Source: Helicobacter cetorum
Lineage (GTDB): Bacteria > Campylobacterota > Campylobacteria > Campylobacterales > DZAY01
Reading direction: 5' to 3'
Length of the DNA: 64,000 nt
NCBI GenBank assembly: GCA_022729735.1
Contig: DZAY01000008.1
Span: forward strand, 1-64,000
The translations under genes were made by a program, and so were the position numbers. Below the pieces are notes generated by a model. The model was not told the origin of the DNA. It searched no databases and saw nothing but the letters and a program-made list of their open reading frames with translations. Positions 1 through 8,015 of this stretch are shown one piece after another. Numbering within the stretch: position 1 is the first letter of the stretch; each line of letters begins with the position of its first letter.

Positions 1-285
1 TATTTTTTGGAAATCCAAAGGCAAAGTCTCTATTTTTAATCCATCTAACAGCTCTAAAGCATCTTTTATATTATCTGAAATAATATCAATTTTTATAGCT
101 TCTTTTAAATATTCAAACTTTTTTGTCTCTTTATAAAGTTTCAAAAATAGCTCTTTTGCACTTTTATCATCTCCACTCTCTTTGCTCATAATTGATAACA
201 TAATATATTTATCTTCATCAAATTTTTCATTTGCACTATGAAGAGTAAAAAGAGTTAAAAAAATTATAACAATATACCGATACAT
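1..285 (-). CDS. Exported protein, N-terminal part only (runs off left edge)
   Basis: An open frame of 95 codons runs from an ATG at 285 to the left edge with no stop. The first 18 residues form a signal peptide (Met, Tyr-Arg-Tyr, a hydrophobic run rich in Ile/Leu/Phe, then HSA before the likely cleavage point). The visible mature part is charged and helical, with spaced Leu/Ala/Tyr residues (for example KSAKELFLKLYKET) that look like tetratricopeptide-type helices, but no full repeat can be confirmed. Its start lies inside the end of the YkgJ-family gene (22 bp overlap), so the two are probably cotranscribed. A periplasmic or outer-membrane TPR-like protein is the best guess; function unknown. 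Confidence 0.6.
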   Translation of the reverse strand, partial: MYRYIVIIFLTLFTLHSANEKFDEDKYIMLSIMSKESGDDKSAKELFLKLYKETKKFEYLKEAIKIDIISDNIKDALELLDGLKIETLPLDFQKI

Positions 286-641
286 TCTCTTGCTACCTCA
301 TCTTTATTGGACTTAAAATAGTCCCAAAATGGAAAACTTTTACACTGTGTTGGTCTAACTTCATAAATTGAGCAGTTTCTTTTATCTAAATCAAAAAACA
401 GACAGTAATGCTCACCACCTATTTTTAACTCTTTTATAGAGTATTTAAATCCAATTTTTTTTAAATAATCTCTTATGAAAATTGAACTTTCTATCTTTAA
501 AAAGTTTGAAATATTAGCAATTTCAGAACTATTTAAAAATATAGCTCCACTCTCCCCTCTACAACATTTACCACTACATTCACTACATTTACTACTATCA
601 AATTTAAATGGAAATCCATCTTTGCTTAATTGATTTGACAT
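264..641 (-). CDS. YkgJ family cysteine cluster protein
   Basis: This 125 aa protein carries the cysteine pattern of the YkgJ (UPF0153) family: a CSECSGKCC cluster near residues 19-27 and, in the second half, a Cys in HYCLFF, then NCSIYEVRPTQC followed by KSFPFW. The family is thought to bind a zinc ion or Fe-S cluster through these cysteines; its reaction is not established. It starts 16 bp inside the end of the upstream methyltransferase gene and its own end overlaps the next exported-protein gene, so the three form one leftward operon. The ATG at 641 is followed by a typical N-terminus, and no shorter start is needed. Family assignment is good; role unknown. Confidence 0.8.
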   Translation of the reverse strand: MSNQLSKDGFPFKFDSSKCSECSGKCCRGESGAIFLNSSEIANISNFLKIESSIFIRDYLKKIGFKYSIKELKIGGEHYCLFFDLDKRNCSIYEVRPTQCKSFPFWDYFKSNKDEVARECIGILL

Positions 642-1324
642 TTTATGCTATATGTTCCTACTTTTTCAAATATTGCTTTTGCTTCTTGTGAATACCCAAA
701 TTCATCAAACATAATTAGTGGAGGTAAAAACTCTACCACACTTTTTGAACCTTTTTTAGCTTTTATTAAGACTAAATTTGAAGATTTCGATAACTTTGAA
801 TATAATAATCTAACACTTTCTATTTTGATTTTATATTTTAAAAGAGTTTCACACACTTTATCAAATGCTCTAACATCATAACAGAATATAAATTCACCTT
901 TTGGTTTTAAAATTGTAGCAACTTTTCTTATAAACTCTTCTAAAGGTAGATAACTATCATATCGAGCTATTTGTTTGATACTATTTACTGAATTACTATT
1001 TTTACCATCATAAAATGGTGGATTTGATATTATAAAATCAAACTTTTCACAAAATTGATATTCTAAAAAATCAGCTAATAAAATTTCTGCATTTAATCCA
1101 TTTATGTCTCTATTTTTAAGACTAAATTGATACATAATTTCTTGTTTTTCAATCATAACTAAATTAATATTATCAAATTTTTGTTTCACTAAAAGTCCTA
1201 AAATACCACATCCACTTCCAATTTCTAAAACACTATTTTTAATATTAAATTTAGATATAAAATCAAATAAAAAAATTGTATCACTATTATAGCAATAGCC
1301 ATCTATTGGTTGATAAAGCAACAC
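626..1324 (-). CDS. tRNA1(Val) A37 N6-methyltransferase-like protein (TrmN6 family)
   Basis: A 232 aa class I SAM-dependent methyltransferase. The SAM-binding motif I (LEIGSGCGILG) lies at residues 33-43 and the N6-adenine/glutamine-type catalytic motif NPPF at 101-104. The N-terminal QPIDGYCYNSDTIFL is typical of TrmN6/YfiC proteins, which methylate A37 of tRNA-Val. Other NPPF enzymes such as PrmC or RsmC cannot be fully excluded. The start is a GTG at 1324 preceded by AAGGGG at a good distance. It heads a leftward three-gene operon and is divergent from kdsB, with about 55 bp between them. Confidence 0.75.
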   Translation of the reverse strand: MLLYQPIDGYCYNSDTIFLFDFISKFNIKNSVLEIGSGCGILGLLVKQKFDNINLVMIEKQEIMYQFSLKNRDINGLNAEILLADFLEYQFCEKFDFIISNPPFYDGKNSNSVNSIKQIARYDSYLPLEEFIRKVATILKPKGEFIFCYDVRAFDKVCETLLKYKIKIESVRLLYSKLSKSSNLVLIKAKKGSKSVVEFLPPLIMFDEFGYSQEAKAIFEKVGTYSIKCQIN

Positions 1325-1380
1325 AAAAACCCCTTAAAAAGTGTAAAATTTCATTTGAATTCTAACATAAGGATTGTTAA

Positions 1381-2082
1381 ATGATAATCATTCCAGCACG
1401 AATTAAATCAAGTAGATTTCCAAATAAAGTATTAGCTGATATTGGTGGTCTGCCAATGGTAATTAAATCTGCATTTATTGCAAAAAATGTAGATGATGTT
1501 GTAATTGCAACTGATAGTTATGATGTTGTAGATGTGGCAAAAAAGTTTAATATAAAAGCTATTATGACAAAAGAGAGTCATAATAGTGGCACAGATAGAG
1601 TGAATGAGTGTGCAGAAATTTTAGGACTTAGTGAAAATGAAACTGTGATAAATATGCAAGCTGATGAGCCATTTTTGGAAGAAGAGATATTAATTCAGTT
1701 AAAAGAGAGAATGAAATCTGATAAATTTATGGCAAGTTGTTATAAAGTTATAACTCAACATGATAGCTTTGACCCAAATGTTGTAAAAGTTGTAGTAGAT
1801 GATGAATCCAATGCCATATATTTTTCGAGAAGTAAAATTCCATTTGATAGAGATGAAGTTGGAGTAAAATATTTTGGACATTTAGGAGTTTATGGATTTA
1901 AAAGAACTACTTTGAGAGAATTTTGTAACTTTAAATCTTGTGAATTGGAAAATATCGAAAAATTAGAGCAGTTAAGAGCTATATATTATGGTAAAAAAAT
2001 ATCAATGATAAAAGTTGAAAGCAGAAGTTTTGGAATTGATACTCTTGAAGATTTAGAGAGAGCAAAAGAGAAATTTTTATAA
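1381..2082 (+). CDS. kdsB: 3-deoxy-manno-octulosonate cytidylyltransferase (CMP-Kdo synthetase)
   Basis: KdsB activates Kdo with CTP to CMP-Kdo for the lipopolysaccharide inner core; it acts in the cytoplasm. The 233 aa length is slightly short for the family (about 240-250). The nucleotide-binding N-terminus is intact: PARIKSSRFPNKVL at residues 5-18, SGTDRV at 69-74 and the NMQADEP motif at 91-97. The ATG is preceded by AAGGA about 8 bp upstream. It stands alone on the plus strand, divergent from the methyltransferase gene and convergent with the CiaD-like gene only 7 bp away. Its presence shows a Gram-negative LPS-bearing cell. Confidence 0.95.
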   Translation: MIIIPARIKSSRFPNKVLADIGGLPMVIKSAFIAKNVDDVVIATDSYDVVDVAKKFNIKAIMTKESHNSGTDRVNECAEILGLSENETVINMQADEPFLEEEILIQLKERMKSDKFMASCYKVITQHDSFDPNVVKVVVDDESNAIYFSRSKIPFDRDEVGVKYFGHLGVYGFKRTTLREFCNFKSCELENIEKLEQLRAIYYGKKISMIKVESRSFGIDTLEDLERAKEKFL

Positions 2083-2086
2083 TTTC
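2070..2086. terminator. Weak hairpin at the kdsB end
   Basis: GAAATT / AATTTC form a 6-bp stem with a 5-nt loop; the kdsB stop codon lies in the loop and right arm. The convergent gene ends 4 bp further on. It could work as a weak shared terminator, but the stem is short and A/T only apart from one pair, so this may be chance. Confidence 0.25.
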
Positions 2087-2089
2087 AAT

Positions 2090-2530
2090 TTAGTGGTTGA
2101 TTTTTGATAAAATTTCAACCCTTTCTTCTATCATAGATAAAAGATACTCTAAAAAGTTTAATATAATATCAACTTTAACATCTATTTGAGAGTTTTTTGG
2201 ATTTTGTAACCCTTCAAATAGAACTAAAATTCTTTCTCTTAAATTTGTCAAAAATTCTCGCTCTAAATTTGGATTACTAACTCCAACATCTTCATCATCT
2301 TCATAAGAAGCTTCTCGTTTTATATCTATCACTTTTTGAGGTGCTGGTGGAGGAGTTTGTGGAATAGGTATATTTTCAATCTCTTTTTTGGGAATATCTA
2401 TAATTGTCCCTTTTTTATTCACATCGTTTTTAGAGCTTTTATTTTTATTAATATCATTCTCTAACATCTCTTCTTCAATGCTTTCAGTAAGCTCTTGCAG
2501 TGTTGATAATATATAATCTTTTAGTTCCAT
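2090..2530 (-). CDS. CiaD-like domain protein
   Basis: A 146 aa protein of three parts: a short helical N-terminus ([14 protein letters not shown]), a charged low-complexity middle with a proline stretch (PIPQTPPPAP), and a conserved-looking C-terminus (FLTNLRERILVLFEGL, then LNFLEYLLSMIEERVE). That C-terminus resembles the CiaD-like domain widespread in Campylobacterota; Campylobacter jejuni CiaD is a secreted invasion effector, but homologues occur in non-pathogens and their role is unknown. A GTG at 2545 would add five residues; ATG 2530 is preferred because AAAGGTGG lies upstream and the family begins MELKD. Last gene of the leuD-leuB operon, overlapping the 82 aa gene by 10 bp. Confidence 0.6.
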   Translation of the reverse strand: MELKDYILSTLQELTESIEEEMLENDINKNKSSKNDVNKKGTIIDIPKKEIENIPIPQTPPPAPQKVIDIKREASYEDDEDVGVSNPNLEREFLTNLRERILVLFEGLQNPKNSQIDVKVDIILNFLEYLLSMIEERVEILSKINH

Positions 2531-2769
2531 ATCTGAATTAACCACCTTTCAAAATCTCTAATATCATCATCGCTTTTCATACTTACAAAAGCATCTACCA
2601 TTCTTTTATTCACACCAATAAAACTTTTTCGCTCTCCTCTTAATCGTCTGACTCCATCTTGAGCTTCTCTATTTTCGTGATTTACTTTTAGTATGCTATT
2701 ATAAACTTCCAAGGCCTCTTTTTTTAGTCCTTGAAGTTCATAATTTAAAGCGAGTTTTATTGCATTCAT
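2521..2769 (-). CDS. Small TPR-like helical protein, unknown function
   Basis: This 82 aa protein begins with one helix-turn-helix unit of tetratricopeptide character ([24 protein letters not shown] at about residues 7-30) and ends with an acidic/aromatic tail ([11 protein letters not shown]). I recall a similarly built small gene next to ciaD in Campylobacter, so the pair probably works together, but that is memory-based inference. It starts with ATG inside the last codons of leuB (4 bp overlap) and overlaps the CiaD-like gene, so translation of all three is probably coupled. No catalytic residues are evident. Confidence 0.6.
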   Translation of the reverse strand: MNAIKLALNYELQGLKKEALEVYNSILKVNHENREAQDGVRRLRGERKSFIGVNKRMVDAFVSMKSDDDIRDFERWLIQIWN

Positions 2770-3839
2770 AAATCTTTTGTAACCAAATCAGCAATAATTG
2801 AACCCATTTGCTCTGTTGTGCAGACTTCTAAAGCATCATATTTTGATAAATCTTTTGTTCTATATCCATCTGCTAAAGCTTTTTTTATTGCTTTTTCTAT
2901 TCGTTCTGAAGCTTCAATTTCACCTAATGAATATTTAAGCATCATAGATGCACTTGCAATAGTTGCAATTGGATTTGCAATTCCTAATCCAGCAATATCT
3001 GGAGCTGAACCGTGAATTGGCTCAAATAGTGCAACTCCACTACCAATAGATGCTGAAGGTAAAAGACCAATAGAGCCACCAAGCATAGATGCTTCATCAC
3101 TTAAAATATCTCCAAAAATATTACCTGTCAAAATTACATCAAACTGTTTTGGGTCTCGAATTAACTGCATTGAAGCATTATCCACATACATATGAGTTAG
3201 AGTTACATCTGGATAATCTTTTGCAACTTCACTAACAACTTCTCTCCAAAGCTGACTAACTTCTAAAACATTTGCTTTATCTACTGAACATACTATTTTT
3301 CTTCGTTTTTGTGCTACTTCAAATGCAACTTTTGCAATTCTTTTAACTTCATCTACTGAATAAACCATCGTATTATATGCTCTATTTTCTTCTTTTGCTC
3401 TTGGTTCTCCAAAGTAAATTCCACCAATTAACTCTCTTACAACCATTAAATCAACACCTTGTATAACTTCTGGCTTTAATGGCGAAGCATGTATAAGCTC
3501 ATCATAAACAGTTACAGGTCGTAAATTTGCAAATAGTCCAAGCTCTTTTCTAATTTTTAAAAGCCCACTCTCTGGTCGCAAATGTCGCTCTAATTTATCC
3601 CATTTTTCTCCACCAATTGCACCAAAAAGAACAGCATCTGCAACTTTAGCACCATCTATTGTCTCTTGTGGAAGTGGAGTTCCAACTGTATCAACAGCAA
3701 TTCCACCCATTAAATATTCGCTATAATCTAATTCAAATCCACATTTAAGAGAGACAGCATTTAAAACTTTTATCGCTTCATCTACAATTTCAACTCCAAT
3801 TCCATCGCCTTTTATGACAGCTATTTTATACTTTTTCAT
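2766..3839 (-). CDS. leuB: 3-isopropylmalate dehydrogenase
   Basis: LeuB oxidises and decarboxylates 3-isopropylmalate with NAD+ in leucine synthesis. The 357 aa length is normal. Visible family features are GDGIG at residues 11-15, the substrate-binding segment from [14 protein letters not shown] to FANLRP (about 88-108), the [14 protein letters not shown] motif near 135-148, [12 protein letters not shown] with the catalytic metal-binding region, and [15 protein letters not shown]. It overlaps the end of leuD by 4 bp and the start of the 82 aa gene by 4 bp. leuA and leuC are not in this window, so the leucine genes are split here. Confidence 0.97.
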   Translation of the reverse strand: MKKYKIAVIKGDGIGVEIVDEAIKVLNAVSLKCGFELDYSEYLMGGIAVDTVGTPLPQETIDGAKVADAVLFGAIGGEKWDKLERHLRPESGLLKIRKELGLFANLRPVTVYDELIHASPLKPEVIQGVDLMVVRELIGGIYFGEPRAKEENRAYNTMVYSVDEVKRIAKVAFEVAQKRRKIVCSVDKANVLEVSQLWREVVSEVAKDYPDVTLTHMYVDNASMQLIRDPKQFDVILTGNIFGDILSDEASMLGGSIGLLPSASIGSGVALFEPIHGSAPDIAGLGIANPIATIASASMMLKYSLGEIEASERIEKAIKKALADGYRTKDLSKYDALEVCTTEQMGSIIADLVTKDL

Positions 3840-4339
3840 AAACTTTCCTCACTTATTTGACTCTTTGCATAATTTATTAATCCACCACTCTCTAATAGTT
3901 GCAACATAAATTCTGGAATTGGAGAAAATTTATAACTCTCATTTTTACTTAGATTAACTATCAAGCCATATTTCATATTAACTTCTAAAACATCACCTTC
4001 ACTAATTTTATCAACTTCATTGATTTCAAAAATCGGAAGACCAACATTAAAAGCATTTCTATAAAATATTCTTGCAAAAGATGGAGCAACTACACAAGAT
4101 ATTCCTGAAGCTTTAATTGCTATTGGAGCATGTTCTCTGCTACTTCCACAACCAAAATTCTCACCAGCAACAATAATATCCCCAATATTTATTCTATTTA
4201 CAAATGTTGGGTCTGCATCTTCCATGACATGTTTTGCCAACTCTTTTTCATCTGAACTGTTTAAATATCTCGCCGCTATGATTAAATCTGTATCTATATT
4301 ATCACCAAATTTGAAACTTTTTCCACTAATTACACTCAT
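3836..4339 (-). CDS. leuD: 3-isopropylmalate dehydratase small subunit
   Basis: LeuD forms the small subunit of isopropylmalate isomerase with the Fe-S large subunit LeuC, converting 2- to 3-isopropylmalate. At 167 aa it is the compact form. The swivelling-domain motifs are clear: [17 protein letters not shown] at the N-terminus, then [13 protein letters not shown], followed by [17 protein letters not shown]. First gene of the leftward leuD-leuB operon. AAGG lies about 9 bp before the ATG. The roughly 85 bp upstream, toward flgG, is A/T-rich and should hold the promoter, but no convincing -35/-10 pair was identified. Confidence 0.95.
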   Translation of the reverse strand: MSVISGKSFKFGDNIDTDLIIAARYLNSSDEKELAKHVMEDADPTFVNRINIGDIIVAGENFGCGSSREHAPIAIKASGISCVVAPSFARIFYRNAFNVGLPIFEINEVDKISEGDVLEVNMKYGLIVNLSKNESYKFSPIPEFMLQLLESGGLINYAKSQISEESL

Positions 4340-4426
4340 TTAAATAACCTTATTATTAACTAAAATTATGGTATAAACTACCCAAATAGTGGCAAAATTT
4401 TAGCTAAGATAGATTTAAATTACTCT

Positions 4427-5215
4427 TTATTTCTTTAGACTATTTACAGTTTGTAACATCTCATCTGAAGTTGTGATAACTTTTGAGTTTGCTTCATAAG
4501 CTCTTTGTCCTGTAATTAAGTCTGTCATCTCTTCAACTAACTGCACATTACTCATTTCCAAAAATCCTTGTCTTGTTTCTCCAAGTCCATTTAATCCAGG
4601 GTTTCCAAGAGTTGCATCACCTGAAGCTGTTGTATTTAGATATAGATTATTTCCAAGCGAGTGAAGACCTGATGGATTTATAAAAGTTGCCAACTCCAAC
4701 TGTCCTACCTGATTTAATGCTGTTTGTCCTGCTTGTCTAACTGATACTGTGCCATCTGTTCCAATTGAAACTTGCACAGCATCTTGAGGGACTGTAATTT
4801 GGGGAAGCAATAAATACCCATCAGCATTTACAATATTTCCATTTGCATCAAGTTTAAAACTTCCATTTCTTGTGTAGCTTGTTGTTCCATCTGGCATTTG
4901 AATTTGAAAAAATCCATTTCCTGTAATTGCAACATCTAAATTTGCTTGAGTCTCTTTGAAATTTCCTTGAGAAAATATTTTACTAACTGAAGTTGGTCTT
5001 ACTCCAAGTCCAATATTTATTCCTGTTGGATTAGATGTTGTAGCACTTGTAGCTGTTCCTGCATATTCCATTGTTTGATAAAAAAGGTCTGCAAACTCTG
5101 CTCTATTTTTTTTAAATCCACCTGTATTTACATTGGCAATATTATTTGAAATTGTATCAATATTTAATTGTTGAGCAATCATTCCTGTTGCTGCTGAATA
5201 TAGAGACCTAATCAT
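4427..5215 (-). CDS. flgG: Flagellar distal rod protein FlgG
   Basis: FlgG builds the distal rod that carries torque from the motor through the peptidoglycan and outer membrane. The 262 aa protein has the conserved N-terminus MIRSLYSAATGMIAQQLNID with the rod/hook signature SNNIANVNTGGFKK, a central TRNGSFKLDANG segment, and the C-terminal heptad helix LVEEMTDLITGQRAYEANSK. The last residues (TSDEMLQTVNSLKK) match FlgG proteins closely. It follows its paralogue flgF by 11 bp in the same leftward operon, and the ACTCCTTT stretch (AGGAG on the coding strand) just upstream supplies the ribosome site. Confidence 0.95.
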   Translation of the reverse strand: MIRSLYSAATGMIAQQLNIDTISNNIANVNTGGFKKNRAEFADLFYQTMEYAGTATSATTSNPTGINIGLGVRPTSVSKIFSQGNFKETQANLDVAITGNGFFQIQMPDGTTSYTRNGSFKLDANGNIVNADGYLLLPQITVPQDAVQVSIGTDGTVSVRQAGQTALNQVGQLELATFINPSGLHSLGNNLYLNTTASGDATLGNPGLNGLGETRQGFLEMSNVQLVEEMTDLITGQRAYEANSKVITTSDEMLQTVNSLKK

Positions 5216-5226
5216 AAACTACTCCT

Positions 5227-6030
5227 TTAAGCTTTAATATTTGCTAATTTATTTATTGCATCAGAATTCAAATCATTCATTTGTGTATCCATTGCTTTTT
5301 GATACATTCCAACTAATCTATTTGCTTCAATTAGTGAAGTCATTTCAGTAACTGCATTTACATTACTCTTTTCTACAAAGCCCTGTATTACAGCCCTTGA
5401 ATCACTTAATTCTCGTTTATCTGCTGGAAGTTCTGCTCTAAATAGATTATTTCCTTCTTTTTTTAGATATTTTATATCTTTAAATTGTGCTACTTGAAGT
5501 GAAGCTATTTCAATCTCATCAGCATATATTTTACCATCTTCATCTACTGTAATTCTACTATTTTCTGGAATTGTAATTGCAGTTTTTGTCATCTCATAAT
5601 CTGTTGGCAAAACTAAAAAACCTTCTCTTGTTACTAATTCGCCATTGCTATTTAGAGTAAATGCTCCATCTCTTGTATATCTAACTCCATTTGGAGTTTC
5701 AACTGCAAAGAATTTATCATCTTCTTTTAAAGATATATCAAATGGATTATTTGTGGCTTTAAATCCACCAAGTCCAAAATCTGTATATTCTTCTACAACT
5801 TTTGGAACTCTTACAATTGAGCGATTTAAAAATTTCGCCCCTTCTCTTGTGTGATTATCCAATGGTAACTCATCTCTGCTCTCTTGAAAGACTCTTAAAT
5901 AATCTCCAATTACAACATTATCTTTTTTATAACCATTAGTATTTAAATTTGCTAAATTATTGGAAATCATATCCAATCTATTAAATTGGGTAACCATTCC
6001 CCCTGTTGCACTATAATATCCTGTCTGCAT
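5227..6030 (-). CDS. flgF: Flagellar proximal rod protein (FlgF/FlgG2 type)
   Basis: A paralogue of FlgG, 267 aa from the preferred start. Residues 1-35 hold the rod signature (MQTGYYSATGGMV, SNNLANLNTNGYKKD); the centre has RYTRDGAFTLNSNGE; the C-terminus has VTEMTSLIEANRLVGMYQKAMD. In Campylobacterota this gene is called flgF or flgG2 and precedes flgG. An ATG at 6042 would add MERA, but that version lacks a ribosome site, whereas ATG 6030 has GGAGAGAG just upstream, and the sigma54-type promoter at 6062-6075 would start transcription near 6050, leaving little room for the longer form. Hence 6030 is chosen. Confidence 0.9.
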   Translation of the reverse strand: MQTGYYSATGGMVTQFNRLDMISNNLANLNTNGYKKDNVVIGDYLRVFQESRDELPLDNHTREGAKFLNRSIVRVPKVVEEYTDFGLGGFKATNNPFDISLKEDDKFFAVETPNGVRYTRDGAFTLNSNGELVTREGFLVLPTDYEMTKTAITIPENSRITVDEDGKIYADEIEIASLQVAQFKDIKYLKKEGNNLFRAELPADKRELSDSRAVIQGFVEKSNVNAVTEMTSLIEANRLVGMYQKAMDTQMNDLNSDAINKLANIKA

Positions 6031-6061
6031 AGCTCTCTCCATAGATTTTGCATAGAGAGTA

Positions 6062-6075
6062 GCAAATAGTATTCC
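6062..6075 (-). promoter_or_regulatory. Sigma54-type promoter of flgF-flgG
   Basis: Reading leftward the sequence is GGAATACTATTTGC, an exact GG-N10-GC spacing. It matches the -24/-12 pattern GGAA...TTTGC known for RpoN-dependent rod and hook genes in Campylobacter and Helicobacter. The predicted start point is near 6050, about 20 bp before the ATG at 6030. Confidence 0.65.
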
Positions 6076-6077
6076 GT

Positions 6078-7715
6078 CTAAACCTTAAAACTTTCCATTT
6101 TATGAGATAACTGTTCTGTCATTTGATTTAACATATCAATTGCACTTACCATCTCTTCTACACTTCTCGTATTGCTTGTTGATAACTCATTGATATTTGC
6201 AAGTTTTAATATTATTTCTGAAATTTGTTTAGATATATTTTCCGACTCTTTAGAACTTTTACAAGAAATCGTAGATGTTTCTTCCATTATAATTGAAATT
6301 TCATTGATTGAATCTTCTGCTAATTGAGAGTTTTCTAAAACATCTTTTACTCTATCACTATTTTTACTCATAATATCACTTACATCATTTATGGATTGTG
6401 TTATGACATTTATCGTTGCATTTGTTTCAACTAAGCTTTTTTGAGTTCGCTCTGCTAACTTTCTAACTTCATCAGCAACAACAGCAAATCCTCTTCCGTG
6501 TTCTCCAGCTCTCGCTACTTCAATTGCTGCATTTAGTGCTAATAGATTGGTTTGGTCGGCAATATCTGAAATAATTCCCAAAACACTTTTGACTTGTGTA
6601 GCTTCTTGAGTAAGTTGAGATAATCTATCTGATAGTTCTAACTCTATTTTTGAATTATCTCTAATCTCTTCAACCATTTTTGTAGTAATAGATTTTGTCT
6701 CATGTAATTTTGATACAGCTTGTGCAATTTTATTATTACTACTTTTTAAAACACTTGAACTATCTTCTGCAATAGTTTTTATAGGTTCTGCATTTTTTAA
6801 GATATTATTTACAGTCATTGAGCTATCTTGAAGTTTTAAACCAATACTATGAGATGTTGCTCTAAGCTCTTCTGTTGTAGAAGCATTATCTAGAGAGAGC
6901 TTTTTTGCTTCATTTACAAGGGAGTGGATTTTATTTAAAAATTTATTTAATATATTTGCAACATCAACTATTTCATCTTTGCCATTTAACTCTAATCTTT
7001 TTGTTAAATCTCCATCACCACTTTCTAACTCATAAACAGCTTTTTTAATTGAATTTAATTTATGTAATATTGTGTTAATAATTATAGCTATTAATACAAT
7101 TACAGCTACTAAACCAATAATAATAGTTATAAAAAGTATTGTAGTAACACTACTTAACATATCTTTTGCTTCAGATTCTCTTTTTGTTACATCTGCTAAT
7201 GCCAATTCTACAAGTTTATCAATTCCATCTCTATGTTCTTCATAAATTGGAGTCAATATTTTGAATATCTCATCAACTCTATTATAATCTTTTGCTTTAA
7301 TTGCAGGTATATATTGATTTTCTACAATATCAAAAAATTTAATAGCAGGTTCTTTAGTAATTTTAAGAATATAATTTTTCATATCTGTATCTAACTTACT
7401 ATTTATCCAATAATTTTGTCTATCTAAATATTCTTGTTTTAATTTCATAAATTTATTAATTAAATTTTGAAATTTATCATCTGTGATAAATTTATCAGCC
7501 ATCATAAATGTAATCAGTCTTGTTTCAATAATATATGCAGGTGGTGGTAGGATATCTGCTGTTAAATCTTTAGCAAGAACTATTTCATTATATTTGTTAC
7601 CATTTATTTTTACCTTTTCAAGCCCAATATATGCGACAATTGAGATACTAAATATGATAGCAATAACTATAATTGCAAGAAATATCAACTTACCTTTAAT
7701 ATAAGAAAAATTCAT
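6078..7715 (-). CDS. Methyl-accepting chemotaxis protein
   Basis: A 545 aa transmembrane chemoreceptor. Residues 10-31 form TM1; a periplasmic domain of about 155 residues follows, with the recurrent sequence [15 protein letters not shown] near 50-64; TM2 is at about 190-216; a HAMP domain follows (about 217-270, [16 protein letters not shown]). The cytoplasmic signalling hairpin tip is clear: [20 protein letters not shown], then [15 protein letters not shown]. There is no CheR-binding pentapeptide at the C-terminus. Ligand unknown; the periplasmic domain is helical and of four-helix-bundle size. AGGAGT lies 6 bp before the ATG. It lies 36 bp upstream of the flgF start but flgF has its own sigma54-type promoter. 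Confidence 0.93.
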   Translation of the reverse strand: MNFSYIKGKLIFLAIIVIAIIFSISIVAYIGLEKVKINGNKYNEIVLAKDLTADILPPPAYIIETRLITFMMADKFITDDKFQNLINKFMKLKQEYLDRQNYWINSKLDTDMKNYILKITKEPAIKFFDIVENQYIPAIKAKDYNRVDEIFKILTPIYEEHRDGIDKLVELALADVTKRESEAKDMLSSVTTILFITIIIGLVAVIVLIAIIINTILHKLNSIKKAVYELESGDGDLTKRLELNGKDEIVDVANILNKFLNKIHSLVNEAKKLSLDNASTTEELRATSHSIGLKLQDSSMTVNNILKNAEPIKTIAEDSSSVLKSSNNKIAQAVSKLHETKSITTKMVEEIRDNSKIELELSDRLSQLTQEATQVKSVLGIISDIADQTNLLALNAAIEVARAGEHGRGFAVVADEVRKLAERTQKSLVETNATINVITQSINDVSDIMSKNSDRVKDVLENSQLAEDSINEISIIMEETSTISCKSSKESENISKQISEIILKLANINELSTSNTRSVEEMVSAIDMLNQMTEQLSHKMESFKV

Positions 7716-7852
7716 ACAAAACTCCTAATCTAAAATATCTATATTGTATCAAAATTACAAGATTATTACTAAATAAAATTGCTTAAAAAATAGTCTAAAA
7801 CATATACTTTTATTTCATAAAACTTATATTTAACATATAAATATTTAACTAT

Positions 7853-7901
7853 ATAATTAAATATACAATGATATTATTATCATGAAGTAATAATTAAATA
7901 T
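7853..7901. repeat. Direct repeats flanking a palindrome in the MCP/rpoD intergenic region
   Basis: The 300 bp between the divergent chemoreceptor gene and rpoD is extremely A/T-rich and has no gene. Within it ATAATTAAATAT occurs at 7853-7864 and again at 7890-7901, and between them lies the perfect inverted repeat ATGATA-TTAT-TATCAT (7868-7883). The palindrome is loosely like a Fur or PerR operator, but the half-sites do not match closely. It lies about 80 bp upstream of the rpoD -10 element and 150 bp upstream of the receptor gene. It may be an operator or simply low-complexity sequence. Confidence 0.35.
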
Positions 7902-7965
7902 CATACAAATATTTTATAATTATTACAATAAAGGTAAAAATTATAAAATATTAAGAATTTTTCGG

Positions 7966-7971
7966 TATAAT
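7966..7971 (+). promoter_or_regulatory. rpoD promoter, -10 element
   Basis: A perfect TATAAT preceded by CGG sits 45 bp before the rpoD start codon. The upstream sequence has no TTGACA -35 box but A/T runs at roughly helical spacing, as in vegetative promoters of Campylobacterota. Confidence 0.6.
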
Positions 7972-8015
7972 CCACATCTTTTTATCATTCACTACACCTG
8001 CTTAAGGAGACCACC

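Noticed and set aside
7716-8015. Possible tRNA, small RNA or riboswitch in the 300 bp before rpoD
   Set aside because: The stretch is almost all A/T with no GC-rich stem or cloverleaf; only a promoter and a palindrome could be supported.
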